A DNA stretch of 64,000 nucleotides from positions 62,001-126,000 of the forward strand of contig NZ_JAOQJG010000002.1 of the NCBI RefSeq assembly GCF_025567365.1, given 5' to 3'. The position numbers and the translations under genes were made by a program. The notes under the pieces were generated by a model, which was not told where the DNA came from, ran no database searches, and was given only the letters and a program-made list of their open reading frames with translations. Shown in pieces: positions 34,735 through 42,747 of this stretch (within the stretch, counting starts at the first letter, position 1; the number at the start of each line of letters is the position of its first letter). The DNA comes from Anaerostipes amylophilus (lineage in GTDB: Bacteria; Bacillota; Clostridia; Lachnospirales; Lachnospiraceae).

Positions 34735-35028
34735 ATGGCAAATCATATTGATGATGCAACGATTGAATATGTCGGAATTTTAGCAAAGCTTGAATTATCT
34801 GGCGAAGAAAAAGAACAGGCCAAGAAAGATATGGAAAGCATGCTTGACTATGTAGATAAATTAAACGAATTAGACACAAGCAGTGTCGAACCAATGTCTC
34901 ACGTATTCCCAGTGAAGAATGTATTCAGAGAAGACGTGGTAACAAATGGGGACGGAAGCGAAGATACATTAAAGAACGCACCAGAAGCGCAGGACAATGC
35001 CTTTGTCGTGCCAAAGACGATCATATAG
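34735..35028 (+). CDS. gatC: Asp/Glu-tRNA amidotransferase subunit C
   Basis: A 97-residue small subunit that stabilises GatA and bridges to GatB. It has the family pattern with LAKLELSGEE, MLDYVDKLNELDTSSVEPMSHVFP and FREDVV. ACAGGAGG lies upstream. The gatC-gatA-gatB order is standard. It implies that Gln-tRNA and/or Asn-tRNA is made by transamidation. Confidence 0.95.
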   Translation: MANHIDDATIEYVGILAKLELSGEEKEQAKKDMESMLDYVDKLNELDTSSVEPMSHVFPVKNVFREDVVTNGDGSEDTLKNAPEAQDNAFVVPKTII

Positions 35029-35038
35029 GAGGCAGAAG

Positions 35039-36511
35039 ATGAGTATTTTAGAATTAACTGCCGTAGAATTAGGCAAGAAGATTAAAGACAAAGAGATCAC
35101 AGTTGTAGAAGCAACAAAGGCAGCACTTGAGCAGATCAAGGCAGTCGAAGGTGATGTACACGGATATGTTTCTTACGATGAAGAAAGTGCATTAAAGAGA
35201 GCAGAAGAAGTACAGAAAGGAATCGATGATGGAACTTATACAGGACCATTAGCTGGAGTTCCAATGGCAATTAAAGATAATATCTGTACAAAAGGATACA
35301 CAACAACATGCAGTTCTAAGATATTAGAGAACTTTGTACCAACATACTCCGCACAGGCAGTCGAGAACCTGATCAAAGAAGGAGTTGTATTCTTAGGAAA
35401 GACAAACATGGACGAGTTCGCCATGGGAAGTACAACAGAGACTTCCGCATATGGTGTGACAAAGAACCCATGGGATTTAGAAAAAGTACCTGGTGGATCA
35501 TCAGGTGGATCTGCAGCAGCAGTTGCAGCTAATGAATGTTTTATGGCATTAGGATCTGATACGGGTGGATCTATCAGACAGCCAGCATCTTACTGTGGTG
35601 TTACAGGAATCAAACCAACTTATGGAACAGTATCCCGTTACGGACTGATCGCGTATGGATCATCCTTAGACCAGATCGGACCATTAGCAAAAGATGTCAC
35701 AGACTGTGCAACATTATTAGAAGCAATCGCATCTTATGATGAGAAAGATTCCACATCTGTCAAATTAGAATCTTATGACTTCACATCTGCATTAAAAGAT
35801 GATGTCAAGGGAATGAAGATCGGTATTCCAAAAGATTACTTTGGAGAAGGTCTTGACGAAGAAGTCAAAGAAGCTGTTTTAGCAGCAGCAAAGACATTAG
35901 AAGAAAAAGGAGCCATTGTAGAAGAATTCGATCTTGGATTAGTTGAATATGCAATCCCTGCATACTATGTTATCGCAGCAGCAGAAGCAAGTTCAAACTT
36001 ATCACGTTTCGATGGTGTTAAATATGGCTACAGAGCCAAAGATTACGAAGGACTTCACAACATGTATAAGAAGACACGTTCTGAAGGATTCGGAGCCGAA
36101 GTAAAACGCCGTATCATGTTAGGATCATTCGTATTAAGTTCAGGATATTATGATGCATATTACTTAAAAGCATTAAGAACAAAAGCACTGATCAAGAAAG
36201 AATTCGACAAAGCATTTGAGAAATACGATGTCATCTTAGGACCAGTTGCACCAACAACAGCTCCAAAATTAGGAGACAGCTTAAGTGATCCGATCAAGAT
36301 GTATTTAGGAGATATCTACACAATCTCCGTAAACCTTGCAGGACTTCCAGGAATCTCTCTTCCATGTGGAAAGGACAAGAACGGAATGCCAATCGGACTT
36401 CAGCTGATCGGAGACTGCTTCAATGAGAAGAAAATCATTCAGGCAGCATACACATTTGAGCAGACAAGAGCATATGAAGCTCCAGCAATCGCTAAAGGAG
36501 GGGCTAAATAA
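35039..36511 (+). CDS. gatA: Asp/Glu-tRNA amidotransferase subunit A
   Basis: A 490-residue amidase that frees ammonia from glutamine. The amidase-signature catalytic set is present: Lys in MAIKDNI near 79, the Ser cluster GGSSGGSAAAVAA near 152-164 with the cis-Ser, and GSDTGGSIRQPA near 172-183 with the nucleophile Ser. I chose ATG 35039, after TAGGAGG, since the longer frame from 34997 would lie inside gatC. It overlaps gatB by one base. Confidence 0.96.
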   Translation: MSILELTAVELGKKIKDKEITVVEATKAALEQIKAVEGDVHGYVSYDEESALKRAEEVQKGIDDGTYTGPLAGVPMAIKDNICTKGYTTTCSSKILENFVPTYSAQAVENLIKEGVVFLGKTNMDEFAMGSTTETSAYGVTKNPWDLEKVPGGSSGGSAAAVAANECFMALGSDTGGSIRQPASYCGVTGIKPTYGTVSRYGLIAYGSSLDQIGPLAKDVTDCATLLEAIASYDEKDSTSVKLESYDFTSALKDDVKGMKIGIPKDYFGEGLDEEVKEAVLAAAKTLEEKGAIVEEFDLGLVEYAIPAYYVIAAAEASSNLSRFDGVKYGYRAKDYEGLHNMYKKTRSEGFGAEVKRRIMLGSFVLSSGYYDAYYLKALRTKALIKKEFDKAFEKYDVILGPVAPTTAPKLGDSLSDPIKMYLGDIYTISVNLAGLPGISLPCGKDKNGMPIGLQLIGDCFNEKKIIQAAYTFEQTRAYEAPAIAKGGAK

Positions 36512-37950
36512 TGAGCAAGAATTACGAAACAGTCATCGGACTTGAAGTCCATGTAGAATTAGCAACAAAGACAAAAATCTTCTGTGGATGCAGTACAGCA
36601 TTCGGAGGAGCACCAAATACACATACATGCCCTGTATGTACAGGTATGCCAGGATCTTTACCAGTATTAAATAAACAGGTTGTAGAATACGCTATGGCAG
36701 TTGGACTTGCAACAAATTGCGACATCACACAGAACTGCAAATTTGACCGTAAGAACTATTTCTACCCAGATAATCCACAGAATTATCAGATTTCTCAGTT
36801 ATACTTACCAATTTGTCGAAATGGTAAAGTAGAAATCGATGTCGATGGAGAGAAGAAAGACGTAAGAATCCACGAGATCCATATGGAAGAAGATGCTGGT
36901 AAATTGGTGCATGATCCATGGACAGGAGATTCTTTAGTAGACTTTAACCGTTCTGGAGTACCACTGATCGAGATCGTATCCGAACCAGATATGCGTTCTG
37001 CAGACGAAGTTATCGCATATCTTGAGAAATTACGTCTGATCATCCAGTATTTAGGAGCATCTGACTGCAAATTACAGGAAGGTTCTATGAGAGCTGACGT
37101 CAACTTATCTGTCCGTGAAGTCGGAGCAGAAGAGTTCGGAACACGTACAGAGATGAAGAACTTAAACTCTTTCAAGGCCATCAAGAGAGCAATCGAAGGA
37201 GAAATGGAACGTCAGATCGACCTGATCGAGGCAGGAGAGAAAGTCGTACAGGAAACAAGACGTTGGGATGATACAAAGGGAGCATCTTATGCAATGCGCT
37301 CCAAAGAAGATGCACAGGATTACCGCTATTTCCCAGATCCAGACTTAGTACCGATTGAGATCAGTGATGAATGGATGGACAAAGTAAGAGAAGCACAGCC
37401 AGAGTTCAGAGACGAGAAGAAAGTCCGTTATAAAGAAGAATATGACCTTCCAGACTATGATATCGACATCATTACAGGATCAAAACATCTTGCAGATATT
37501 TTCGAAGCAACAATTGCACTTGGATCAGAGCCAAAAGAAGTATCTAACTGGTTAATGGGAGAGACCATTCGTCTGGTAAATGAATCAGAGATGGATATCG
37601 ACGATGTATCATTCAAACCAGAACATCTTGCAAAACTGATCGAGATGATCAAGAAAAATGAGATCAACAGAAGCGTAGGAAAAGAAGTGTTCGAGAAAGT
37701 CTTCAAAGAAAATATCGATCCCGCAGCATACGTTGAAGAACATGGATTGAAATCCATGAATGACGAAGGAGCCTTAAAAGCAACGATCGAAGAGATTGTA
37801 GCCAACAATCCGAAATCTGTTGAAGATTACAAAGCAGGTAAGAAGAAAGCCATCGGATTCTTAGTTGGACAGACAATGAAAGCGACACAGGGAAAAGCAA
37901 ACCCTGGAATCGTTAATAAGATCTTAACTGAGATTTTAGATAATATGTAA
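36511..37950 (+). CDS. gatB: Asp/Glu-tRNA amidotransferase subunit B
   Basis: A 479-residue kinase-like subunit that binds the mischarged tRNA and activates its side chain. IGLEVHVEL at the N-terminus, FCGCSTAFGGAPNTHTCPVCTGMPG with zinc-binding cysteines, KNYFYPDNPQNYQISQ, and the C-terminal YqeY-like domain are as expected. It starts in the overlap with the gatA stop. Confidence 0.96.
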   Translation: MSKNYETVIGLEVHVELATKTKIFCGCSTAFGGAPNTHTCPVCTGMPGSLPVLNKQVVEYAMAVGLATNCDITQNCKFDRKNYFYPDNPQNYQISQLYLPICRNGKVEIDVDGEKKDVRIHEIHMEEDAGKLVHDPWTGDSLVDFNRSGVPLIEIVSEPDMRSADEVIAYLEKLRLIIQYLGASDCKLQEGSMRADVNLSVREVGAEEFGTRTEMKNLNSFKAIKRAIEGEMERQIDLIEAGEKVVQETRRWDDTKGASYAMRSKEDAQDYRYFPDPDLVPIEISDEWMDKVREAQPEFRDEKKVRYKEEYDLPDYDIDIITGSKHLADIFEATIALGSEPKEVSNWLMGETIRLVNESEMDIDDVSFKPEHLAKLIEMIKKNEINRSVGKEVFEKVFKENIDPAAYVEEHGLKSMNDEGALKATIEEIVANNPKSVEDYKAGKKKAIGFLVGQTMKATQGKANPGIVNKILTEILDNM

Positions 37951-37986
37951 TTAAGAACAATTCGTTCAAAGGATCACAACACATAC

Positions 37987-38026
37987 AAAAATCAGAATCT
38001 GAAACATCAGGTTCTGATTTTTTTGT
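37987..38026 (+). terminator. Rho-independent terminator
   Basis: AAAAATCAGAATCTG (37987-38001) pairs with CAGGTTCTGATTTTT (38008-38022) with one wobble, six-base loop, T-run. It ends the gatCAB operon. Confidence 0.93.
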
Positions 38027-38043
38027 GTGATAAAACATTGAAA

Positions 38044-38071
38044 TTCATCCCATGAAAACGTACAATATAAT
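38044..38071 (+). promoter_or_regulatory. Possible promoter of the HAD genes
   Basis: A perfect TATAAT (38066-38071) with a weak TTCATC (38044-38049) 16 bases upstream. The first possible codon of the frame at 38052 lies inside this promoter, which supports the ATG at 38109. Confidence 0.45.
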
Positions 38072-38108
38072 TACGTATGTAAAAATAAAAAACAGGATGG
38101 AGAGAGTT

Positions 38109-38906
38109 ATGAACAAATACAAAGGTGTCGTATTCTTCGACTACGATGGAACAACAGTTGATGAAGTCGATAATATTGCAACAGCAACACCAAAGACAGT
38201 AGAATCCTTGAATAAATTAAAGGAAAATGGTTATCTGACAATGTTATGTTCTGGAAGAACCCACAGATTTCTAGAGATGGACGTGGATAAATTCATGGGA
38301 GCGATCACATGTAATGGATCACATACAGAAGTTGAAGGGGAAGTGATCCGTGATATCTGTATTCCAGACGAACTGTTATTTAAAGTAGTCAATGAATATT
38401 TTCCAAGAGATACGATCATTCATTTTGATACAAGGGATATCAGTTATTATCTGCATCAGGATGCAGAATTTTTTATGCATCACTGTGAACTGTTTCATCT
38501 TCCACAGCGCTGGTATGCACCATGGAAATTCCGCCAGAAAGACAATCATGTAAGTAAATTAGTTATGAATTATAAAGATCCACAAGTAAAGATAGATTTT
38601 GAAGAAGAATTTAAAGATGTCTTTACTGTTGCAAAACATGTTCGAGAGAATTTTATTGATATCACATTAAAGGGAGTTACAAAAGGTGATGCAATTGTTG
38701 AATTGATCGATAAATTAGGAATCGATAAGAAAGATACTTATGCTTTTGGAGATGCAGACAATGATGTAGAGATGATGGAAGCCGTTGGAACAGGAATTGC
38801 TATGGGACGTCACAGCGAAGCCGTTGAAAAGGTAGCATCTATGATCACAGGAACAGTGAAAGAAGAAGGAATCACAACAGCATTAAAGAAGTTAGGACTA
38901 ATTTAG
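38109..38906 (+). CDS. Cof-type HAD-superfamily phosphatase
   Basis: A 265-residue phosphatase, probably acting on sugar phosphates or a similar small metabolite. HAD motif I is FFDYDGTTVD near residues 8-17, the cap domain is of the C2b kind, and motifs III/IV are KGDAIVELIDKLGI and TYAFGDADNDVEMM near 197-236. I chose ATG 38109, following GGAGAG. The substrate cannot be told from sequence. It is followed after one base by a second HAD gene. Confidence 0.88.
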   Translation: MNKYKGVVFFDYDGTTVDEVDNIATATPKTVESLNKLKENGYLTMLCSGRTHRFLEMDVDKFMGAITCNGSHTEVEGEVIRDICIPDELLFKVVNEYFPRDTIIHFDTRDISYYLHQDAEFFMHHCELFHLPQRWYAPWKFRQKDNHVSKLVMNYKDPQVKIDFEEEFKDVFTVAKHVRENFIDITLKGVTKGDAIVELIDKLGIDKKDTYAFGDADNDVEMMEAVGTGIAMGRHSEAVEKVASMITGTVKEEGITTALKKLGLI

Positions 38907-38907
38907 T

Positions 38908-39603
38908 ATGAAGAATGTAATATTTGATGTAGATGATACATTATATGACTTGATGGAAGCCTTTGATAAAGTTCATAAAGAATTTTTTGAAGACAAGACC
39001 AAAGAAGACTGTGAAGAACTTTTCAAACGTTCCAGAATTTACAGTGATGAGGCGTTTTATATGGCAAGAGAAGGAAAAATCAGTCACGACGATGAATTTG
39101 CATACCGCATTCAGAAGACTTATAAAGACTCTGGGATTGAAGTAAGCAAAGAAGAGGCAAAGCAATTTGAAGAACGATATCGTTATCATCAAAAACATAT
39201 TCATGTACCAGATGGCATCAAAGCACTGCTAAGCGAATGTAAAAAGCAGGGAAAGACGATGGGTCTGCTTACGAATGGAACAGTGCGTCATCAGGGAAAG
39301 AAATTAAAGACTCTAGGACTTTCTCAATGGTTTGATAAAGATGAGATGTTTATCTCCGATGCAATCGGATATACAAAACCAAATATCAAAGCATTTCAGA
39401 TCGTACAGGATAAGATGAATCTGATTCCAGAAGAAACATGGTTTGTAGGGGACACCTTTGAGGTAGACGTTGTAGGAGCCAAGAAAGCAGGATGGCATGT
39501 AATCTGGTTTAATCATAGAAAACGTCCGATGCCAGAAGGAGATATCAGGCCTGATCTTGAAGTTAGAACAGTTGAAGAACTGATGGATGTAATTACAAAG
39601 TAG
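38908..39603 (+). CDS. HAD-IA phosphatase, YjjG-like
   Basis: A 231-residue phosphatase. Motif I is FDVDDTLYDL near 5-14, motif II LLTNGT near 115-120, motif III in YTKPNIKAF near 155-163 and motif IV WFVGDTFEVDVVGAKKAGW near 176-194. The C1 helical cap lies between motifs I and II. YjjG-like enzymes dephosphorylate nucleotides, but other substrates are possible. It begins one base after the previous HAD stop. Confidence 0.88.
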   Translation: MKNVIFDVDDTLYDLMEAFDKVHKEFFEDKTKEDCEELFKRSRIYSDEAFYMAREGKISHDDEFAYRIQKTYKDSGIEVSKEEAKQFEERYRYHQKHIHVPDGIKALLSECKKQGKTMGLLTNGTVRHQGKKLKTLGLSQWFDKDEMFISDAIGYTKPNIKAFQIVQDKMNLIPEETWFVGDTFEVDVVGAKKAGWHVIWFNHRKRPMPEGDIRPDLEVRTVEELMDVITK

Positions 39604-39611
39604 ATAATGTG

Positions 39612-39652
39612 AAAAAGAAGGTGGAACCAAATGATAAGTTCCATCTTCTTTT
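39612..39652. terminator. Bidirectional Rho-independent terminator
   Basis: AAAGAAGGTGGAAC and GTTCCATCTTCTTT pair with one wobble around a 10-base loop, with A- and T-rich flanks. It sits between two convergent genes and can serve both. Confidence 0.9.
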
Positions 39653-39694
39653 ATGATTTTAAGATTGAGATGTAATTGTATGAGAGATAAGAAA

Positions 39695-41683
39695 TTATTT
39701 TTTCTTAGTTTTTAAGTTCTTTGCAGATGACCAAGAAGCACGTAAAGTTGTGTTCTTATTATCAACTTTTACAGTTCTTACGGCTCTGACTCTTACATAA
39801 TACTTCTTATTCTTTTTAAGTTTTGTTAAAACTTTAGAAGAAGATTTAGAAGAAACTTTTACAGTTTTTGCACCTTTGAAGCTCTTAGATGTACCATACT
39901 GTACTTCGTAAGAAGTAGCGTTGGCAACTTTGCTCCAAGAAGCTTTTAAGGATGTCTTTTTCGCTTTGCTTAATTTAACAGTTGTCTTAGCAGGTGCTTT
40001 CGCATTGATCTTGTAAGTTAATTTCTTTGTACCTGTGTAGTTTTTACCATTAAATTTAACAGTTGCTGTATAAGTTCCAGGTTTTTTACTGTTGGAGTTA
40101 GAGTAAGATACTGTGTAATTGCTTGCTGCGATTGTTTTGTTGGCAGAATCTTTTGCTACAACAGTAGCTTTCTGGACTTTTCCGTTTTCTGTGAAAGATG
40201 TTTTGTTTAATGCGATAGATTTAATCTTGGCGATTGTTGTTGTACTCTTAACATCACCACAGTTAGAGCATTTTACTACGATAGAACCATCTTTAGATGT
40301 TGAAGCTGGTGTAGTAATTGTTTTGTAATTCTTCTTTGTGACAGCTTTCATAGCAGATGTTAAATGAGATGTGCATTCTTTTACAGTACCAGAATAAATA
40401 ACTTCATCTTTTAAAGCATCAACAGCTTCACCAAGTTCTGTGTCAAGATCTGCCCAAGCCTTGTCCTGTCCATCACAGTAAGAATCTTTGTCAGCTTTCA
40501 TATCATTTGCCTGATCGATCAGTTTCTGAAGATCGGATTTTTCTGTGTCTGTTGCATCTTTAGCATTTGCGATATTGTCACCTGTAGCCTGAATATTGAA
40601 TGAGAAGTCCTCATATCCAAGAGCAGAAATAGTAAGTTTCCAGTAACCAGTTCCATCATAATCTTCAGGTAACTGACAACGAATAGATTCTGTTAAACCA
40701 AGCTGGATTCCCATAGATTTATGCATCCAGTTGTCAGCAGCAAATTTAGTACCATATGTTGCTAATGGTTTAGAATATGTATCATCATATCCATAGTATG
40801 TCCATGTAACAGCCTGCATATTTGAACCAAGATCTCCATAAGCATCACCATTAAGATCGACACGTAAAAACTCACCATAAGAACCTGCACCAGGTTGAAC
40901 GGTAACAGTAATCTTATCAGAATCCACTTTCTTGATAGCAGTATCTTTTAAACCAGATTCAGAACCAGTTTTGCGAGCACTGAAAGAGAAAGATCCATCA
41001 GAGTTTTCTGTAGCTGTTTTTAAACCATTTGTATTTGCTGTTACATTTGCAGTTGCAGTATAAGCAGATAAATTTACTTCGGTGTAACCACCAGTTAAAG
41101 TACCACCATTTTCAACAACCTGATATTTGGCTTTTAAATCATTTAATTGAGAAGTTTTAACAGCTACAGGAACATACTTAATACCAGAAACTTCATAATG
41201 GGACATTGTATAAGTATTTCCGTTATCAGTAATCTTTCCTTTATTCCAGCTGACAGATGAACCATCTGTTAAATAGATTGTTTTACCATCATCAGACCAG
41301 TGAGAAACTTTGTACTCAGGACCAGTTTTACCATCTGCATCTGTAGTAAAGATGGTAGCCATGCACTGATAGCTTCCACGATGTAATCCATGTTTTGCTG
41401 TTGCTCGAGTAACAACATCATATCCACCTTTATCTGATTCTTTTTTAGAATCTAAAACATCTGAGCTAGAAGCATCACCAGCATTATAAACATCCTCATG
41501 TGCCCAATATTCTGCCCAAGTAAGTCCAACATAACAATATGTCCATTCTTCAGCCTGATCAGCTTCAGCAGCTTTTACAACATGAGCCACATTAAAGATG
41601 TTAGCAGTTACAGGAGTAGCTGTGAAAGCCATAGCACCAGTCATGGCAACTGCAAAAGCTTTATCAATTAATCTTTTACGCAT
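39695..41683 (-). CDS. Secreted Tp47-like protein with Ig/FnIII C-terminus
   Basis: A 662-residue exported protein. The N-terminal signal peptide (about 1-39, cleavage near VVKAAEA) has no lipobox Cys. Residues about 45-370 match the Treponema pallidum Tp47 (TpN47) lipoprotein, as I recall it, at several places: YCYVGLTWAEYWAHE near 49, ANTNGLKT near 220, GSFSFSARK near 233, and YYGYDDTYSKPLATYGTK near 296-313. Tp47 is reported as a penicillin-binding protein with beta-lactamase activity. A helical FIVAR-like stretch (about 380-450), a CSNCG motif, a bacterial Ig-like part (about 480-560) and a fibronectin-III-like, very Lys-rich tail follow. It has no sorting motif; the basic tail may hold it to the wall. 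GGAGG lies nine bases before the ATG. Confidence 0.85.
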   Translation of the reverse strand: MRKRLIDKAFAVAMTGAMAFTATPVTANIFNVAHVVKAAEADQAEEWTYCYVGLTWAEYWAHEDVYNAGDASSSDVLDSKKESDKGGYDVVTRATAKHGLHRGSYQCMATIFTTDADGKTGPEYKVSHWSDDGKTIYLTDGSSVSWNKGKITDNGNTYTMSHYEVSGIKYVPVAVKTSQLNDLKAKYQVVENGGTLTGGYTEVNLSAYTATANVTANTNGLKTATENSDGSFSFSARKTGSESGLKDTAIKKVDSDKITVTVQPGAGSYGEFLRVDLNGDAYGDLGSNMQAVTWTYYGYDDTYSKPLATYGTKFAADNWMHKSMGIQLGLTESIRCQLPEDYDGTGYWKLTISALGYEDFSFNIQATGDNIANAKDATDTEKSDLQKLIDQANDMKADKDSYCDGQDKAWADLDTELGEAVDALKDEVIYSGTVKECTSHLTSAMKAVTKKNYKTITTPASTSKDGSIVVKCSNCGDVKSTTTIAKIKSIALNKTSFTENGKVQKATVVAKDSANKTIAASNYTVSYSNSNSKKPGTYTATVKFNGKNYTGTKKLTYKINAKAPAKTTVKLSKAKKTSLKASWSKVANATSYEVQYGTSKSFKGAKTVKVSSKSSSKVLTKLKKNKKYYVRVRAVRTVKVDNKNTTLRASWSSAKNLKTKKK

Positions 41684-41724
41684 ATAGTTTTCCTCCGTTT
41701 TCTTTTAATAAAATAATAGCGCGT

Positions 41725-41746
41725 ATAATAGTTAGAAGAATCTAAC
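41725..41746 (-). promoter_or_regulatory. Operator-like inverted repeat next to a -10 of the Tp47-like gene
   Basis: GTTAGA (41731-41736) and TCTAAC (41741-41746) form a perfect 6-bp inverted repeat with a 4-base gap. On the minus strand TATTAT (complement of 41725-41730) follows directly and could be the -10. A good -35 is missing, so an activator binding the repeat is possible. Confidence 0.4.
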
Positions 41747-41796
41747 TGCTGGAAAATATGATACCATATGAATGGTTAGTGGACAATAACTACAAA

Positions 41797-41811
41797 TGAG
41801 AATAATTATCA
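41797..41811. promoter_or_regulatory. Fur-box-like operator
   Basis: TGAGAAT-A-ATTATCA matches the 7-1-7 Fur-family consensus TGATAAT-N-ATTATCA at 13 of 14 defined positions. It lies between the divergent Tp47-like gene and the two-component system. PerR or Zur sites look alike, so the metal is unproven. Confidence 0.55.
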
Positions 41812-41863
41812 ATATACTGCCGAGCGAAAGCGGGTCACTAGTCAGTAATATTGATAATTATTC
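41800..41863. repeat. Perfect 16-bp inverted repeat with GNRA-like inner hairpin
   Basis: GAATAATTATCAATAT (41800-41815) and ATATTGATAATTATTC (41848-41863) are perfect inverted copies, so the Fur-like half site is present on both arms. The 32-base centre can extend the stem with ACTG/CAGT and has a small GC-GAAA-GC hairpin (41824-41831). The gene-free gap 41684-42039 holds this element, the repeat at 41731, and a promoter. Confidence 0.65.
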
Positions 41864-41916
41864 GGGAGGTGCTATGGTACAATTTAACCTTTAGAATGGC
41901 AGATATTGGTATAACA

Positions 41917-41945
41917 TTTACTTTGCAGGTACAATTCAATATAAT
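41917..41945 (+). promoter_or_regulatory. Possible promoter of the two-component system
   Basis: TTTACT (41917-41922), 17 bases, and a perfect TATAAT (41940-41945). A second candidate is the extended TGgTACAAT at 41875-41883, which lies right after the inverted repeat. Either would give a leader of 90-150 bases. Confidence 0.45.
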
Positions 41946-42039
41946 AAAGAAAGTTAAGAATTTTGTAAGAATTACATTAAGGGAAATTAAAGAATTAATT
42001 GTTAAGATAAAACCATCAAAGATACGAGGAGGAAAAACT

Positions 42040-42747
42040 ATGAACCAGCCAAAGATTCTGGTCGTCGATGACGACAAGGAGATCGTAGGGGCGATCAAGA
42101 AACGTCTGGAAATGGAAGACTATGAAATTATCACTGCATATAACGGACTGGAAGCAATGGATGTGCTGATGGAACAAGATGTCCAGCTTTTGATCATAGA
42201 CGTCATGATGCCAAAGATGGACGGACTTTCAGCTACCATGAAGATCCGTGAAAGCAAGAACATTCCAATTATCATTTTGTCAGCAAAGACAGAAGAAAGC
42301 GATAAGATTCTCGGATTATCCATGGGAGCCGATGATTATGTCAGCAAACCATTCCGCCCAGATGAACTGGTGGCAAGAGTCAAATCACAACTGCGAAGAT
42401 ACATGCAGTTTGGTGGGATGAATGCCCCAAAAAGCAATAAGGAACAAATTATAAACGGCGGACTGATCCTTGATATGAAAGGAAAAAGAATGTTAGTTGA
42501 CGGGGAAGCTGTGAAACTGACAGCAACCGAATATAAGATCGTAAGCCTTCTCATGAAGAATCTTGGCAGGGTATTTTCAGCAGATGAAATCTATGAACGT
42601 GTATGGAACGAAGAAGCCTACGCAACAGAAAATACAGTCATGGTCCATATCCGCCGTATCCGCGAGAAAATAGAAATAGATGCAAAAAATCCAAGATATT
42701 TAAAGGTGGTGTGGGGAATTGGATACAAGATCGAAAAAATGGACTAA
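42040..42747 (+). CDS. OmpR-family response regulator
   Basis: A 235-residue two-component regulator. The receiver domain has the acidic pocket VVDDDKE near 8-14, the phospho-Asp in LIIDVMMPKMDG near residue 52 and the Lys in SKPF near 102. A winged-helix DNA-binding domain follows (about 135-235) with ending YLKVVWGIGYKIEK. I chose ATG 42040, after GAGGAGG. It overlaps the histidine kinase by 29 bases. It may regulate the divergent Tp47-like gene. Confidence 0.94.
   Translation: MNQPKILVVDDDKEIVGAIKKRLEMEDYEIITAYNGLEAMDVLMEQDVQLLIIDVMMPKMDGLSATMKIRESKNIPIIILSAKTEESDKILGLSMGADDYVSKPFRPDELVARVKSQLRRYMQFGGMNAPKSNKEQIINGGLILDMKGKRMLVDGEAVKLTATEYKIVSLLMKNLGRVFSADEIYERVWNEEAYATENTVMVHIRRIREKIEIDAKNPRYLKVVWGIGYKIEKMD

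Noticed and set aside
34997..35038. Longer start for gatA inside gatC
   Set aside because: No ribosome site; ATG 35039 follows AGGAGG and matches family length.
41874..41894. Six-codon leader ORF (MVQFNL) after GGGAGGTG
   Set aside because: Spacing to the ribosome site is too short, and its ATG overlaps a possible -10, so it may not be transcribed.
41851..42039. 63-residue N-terminal extension of the response regulator
   Set aside because: It covers the promoter and operator region, begins at TTG, and the receiver domain starts properly at 42040 after GAGGAGG.
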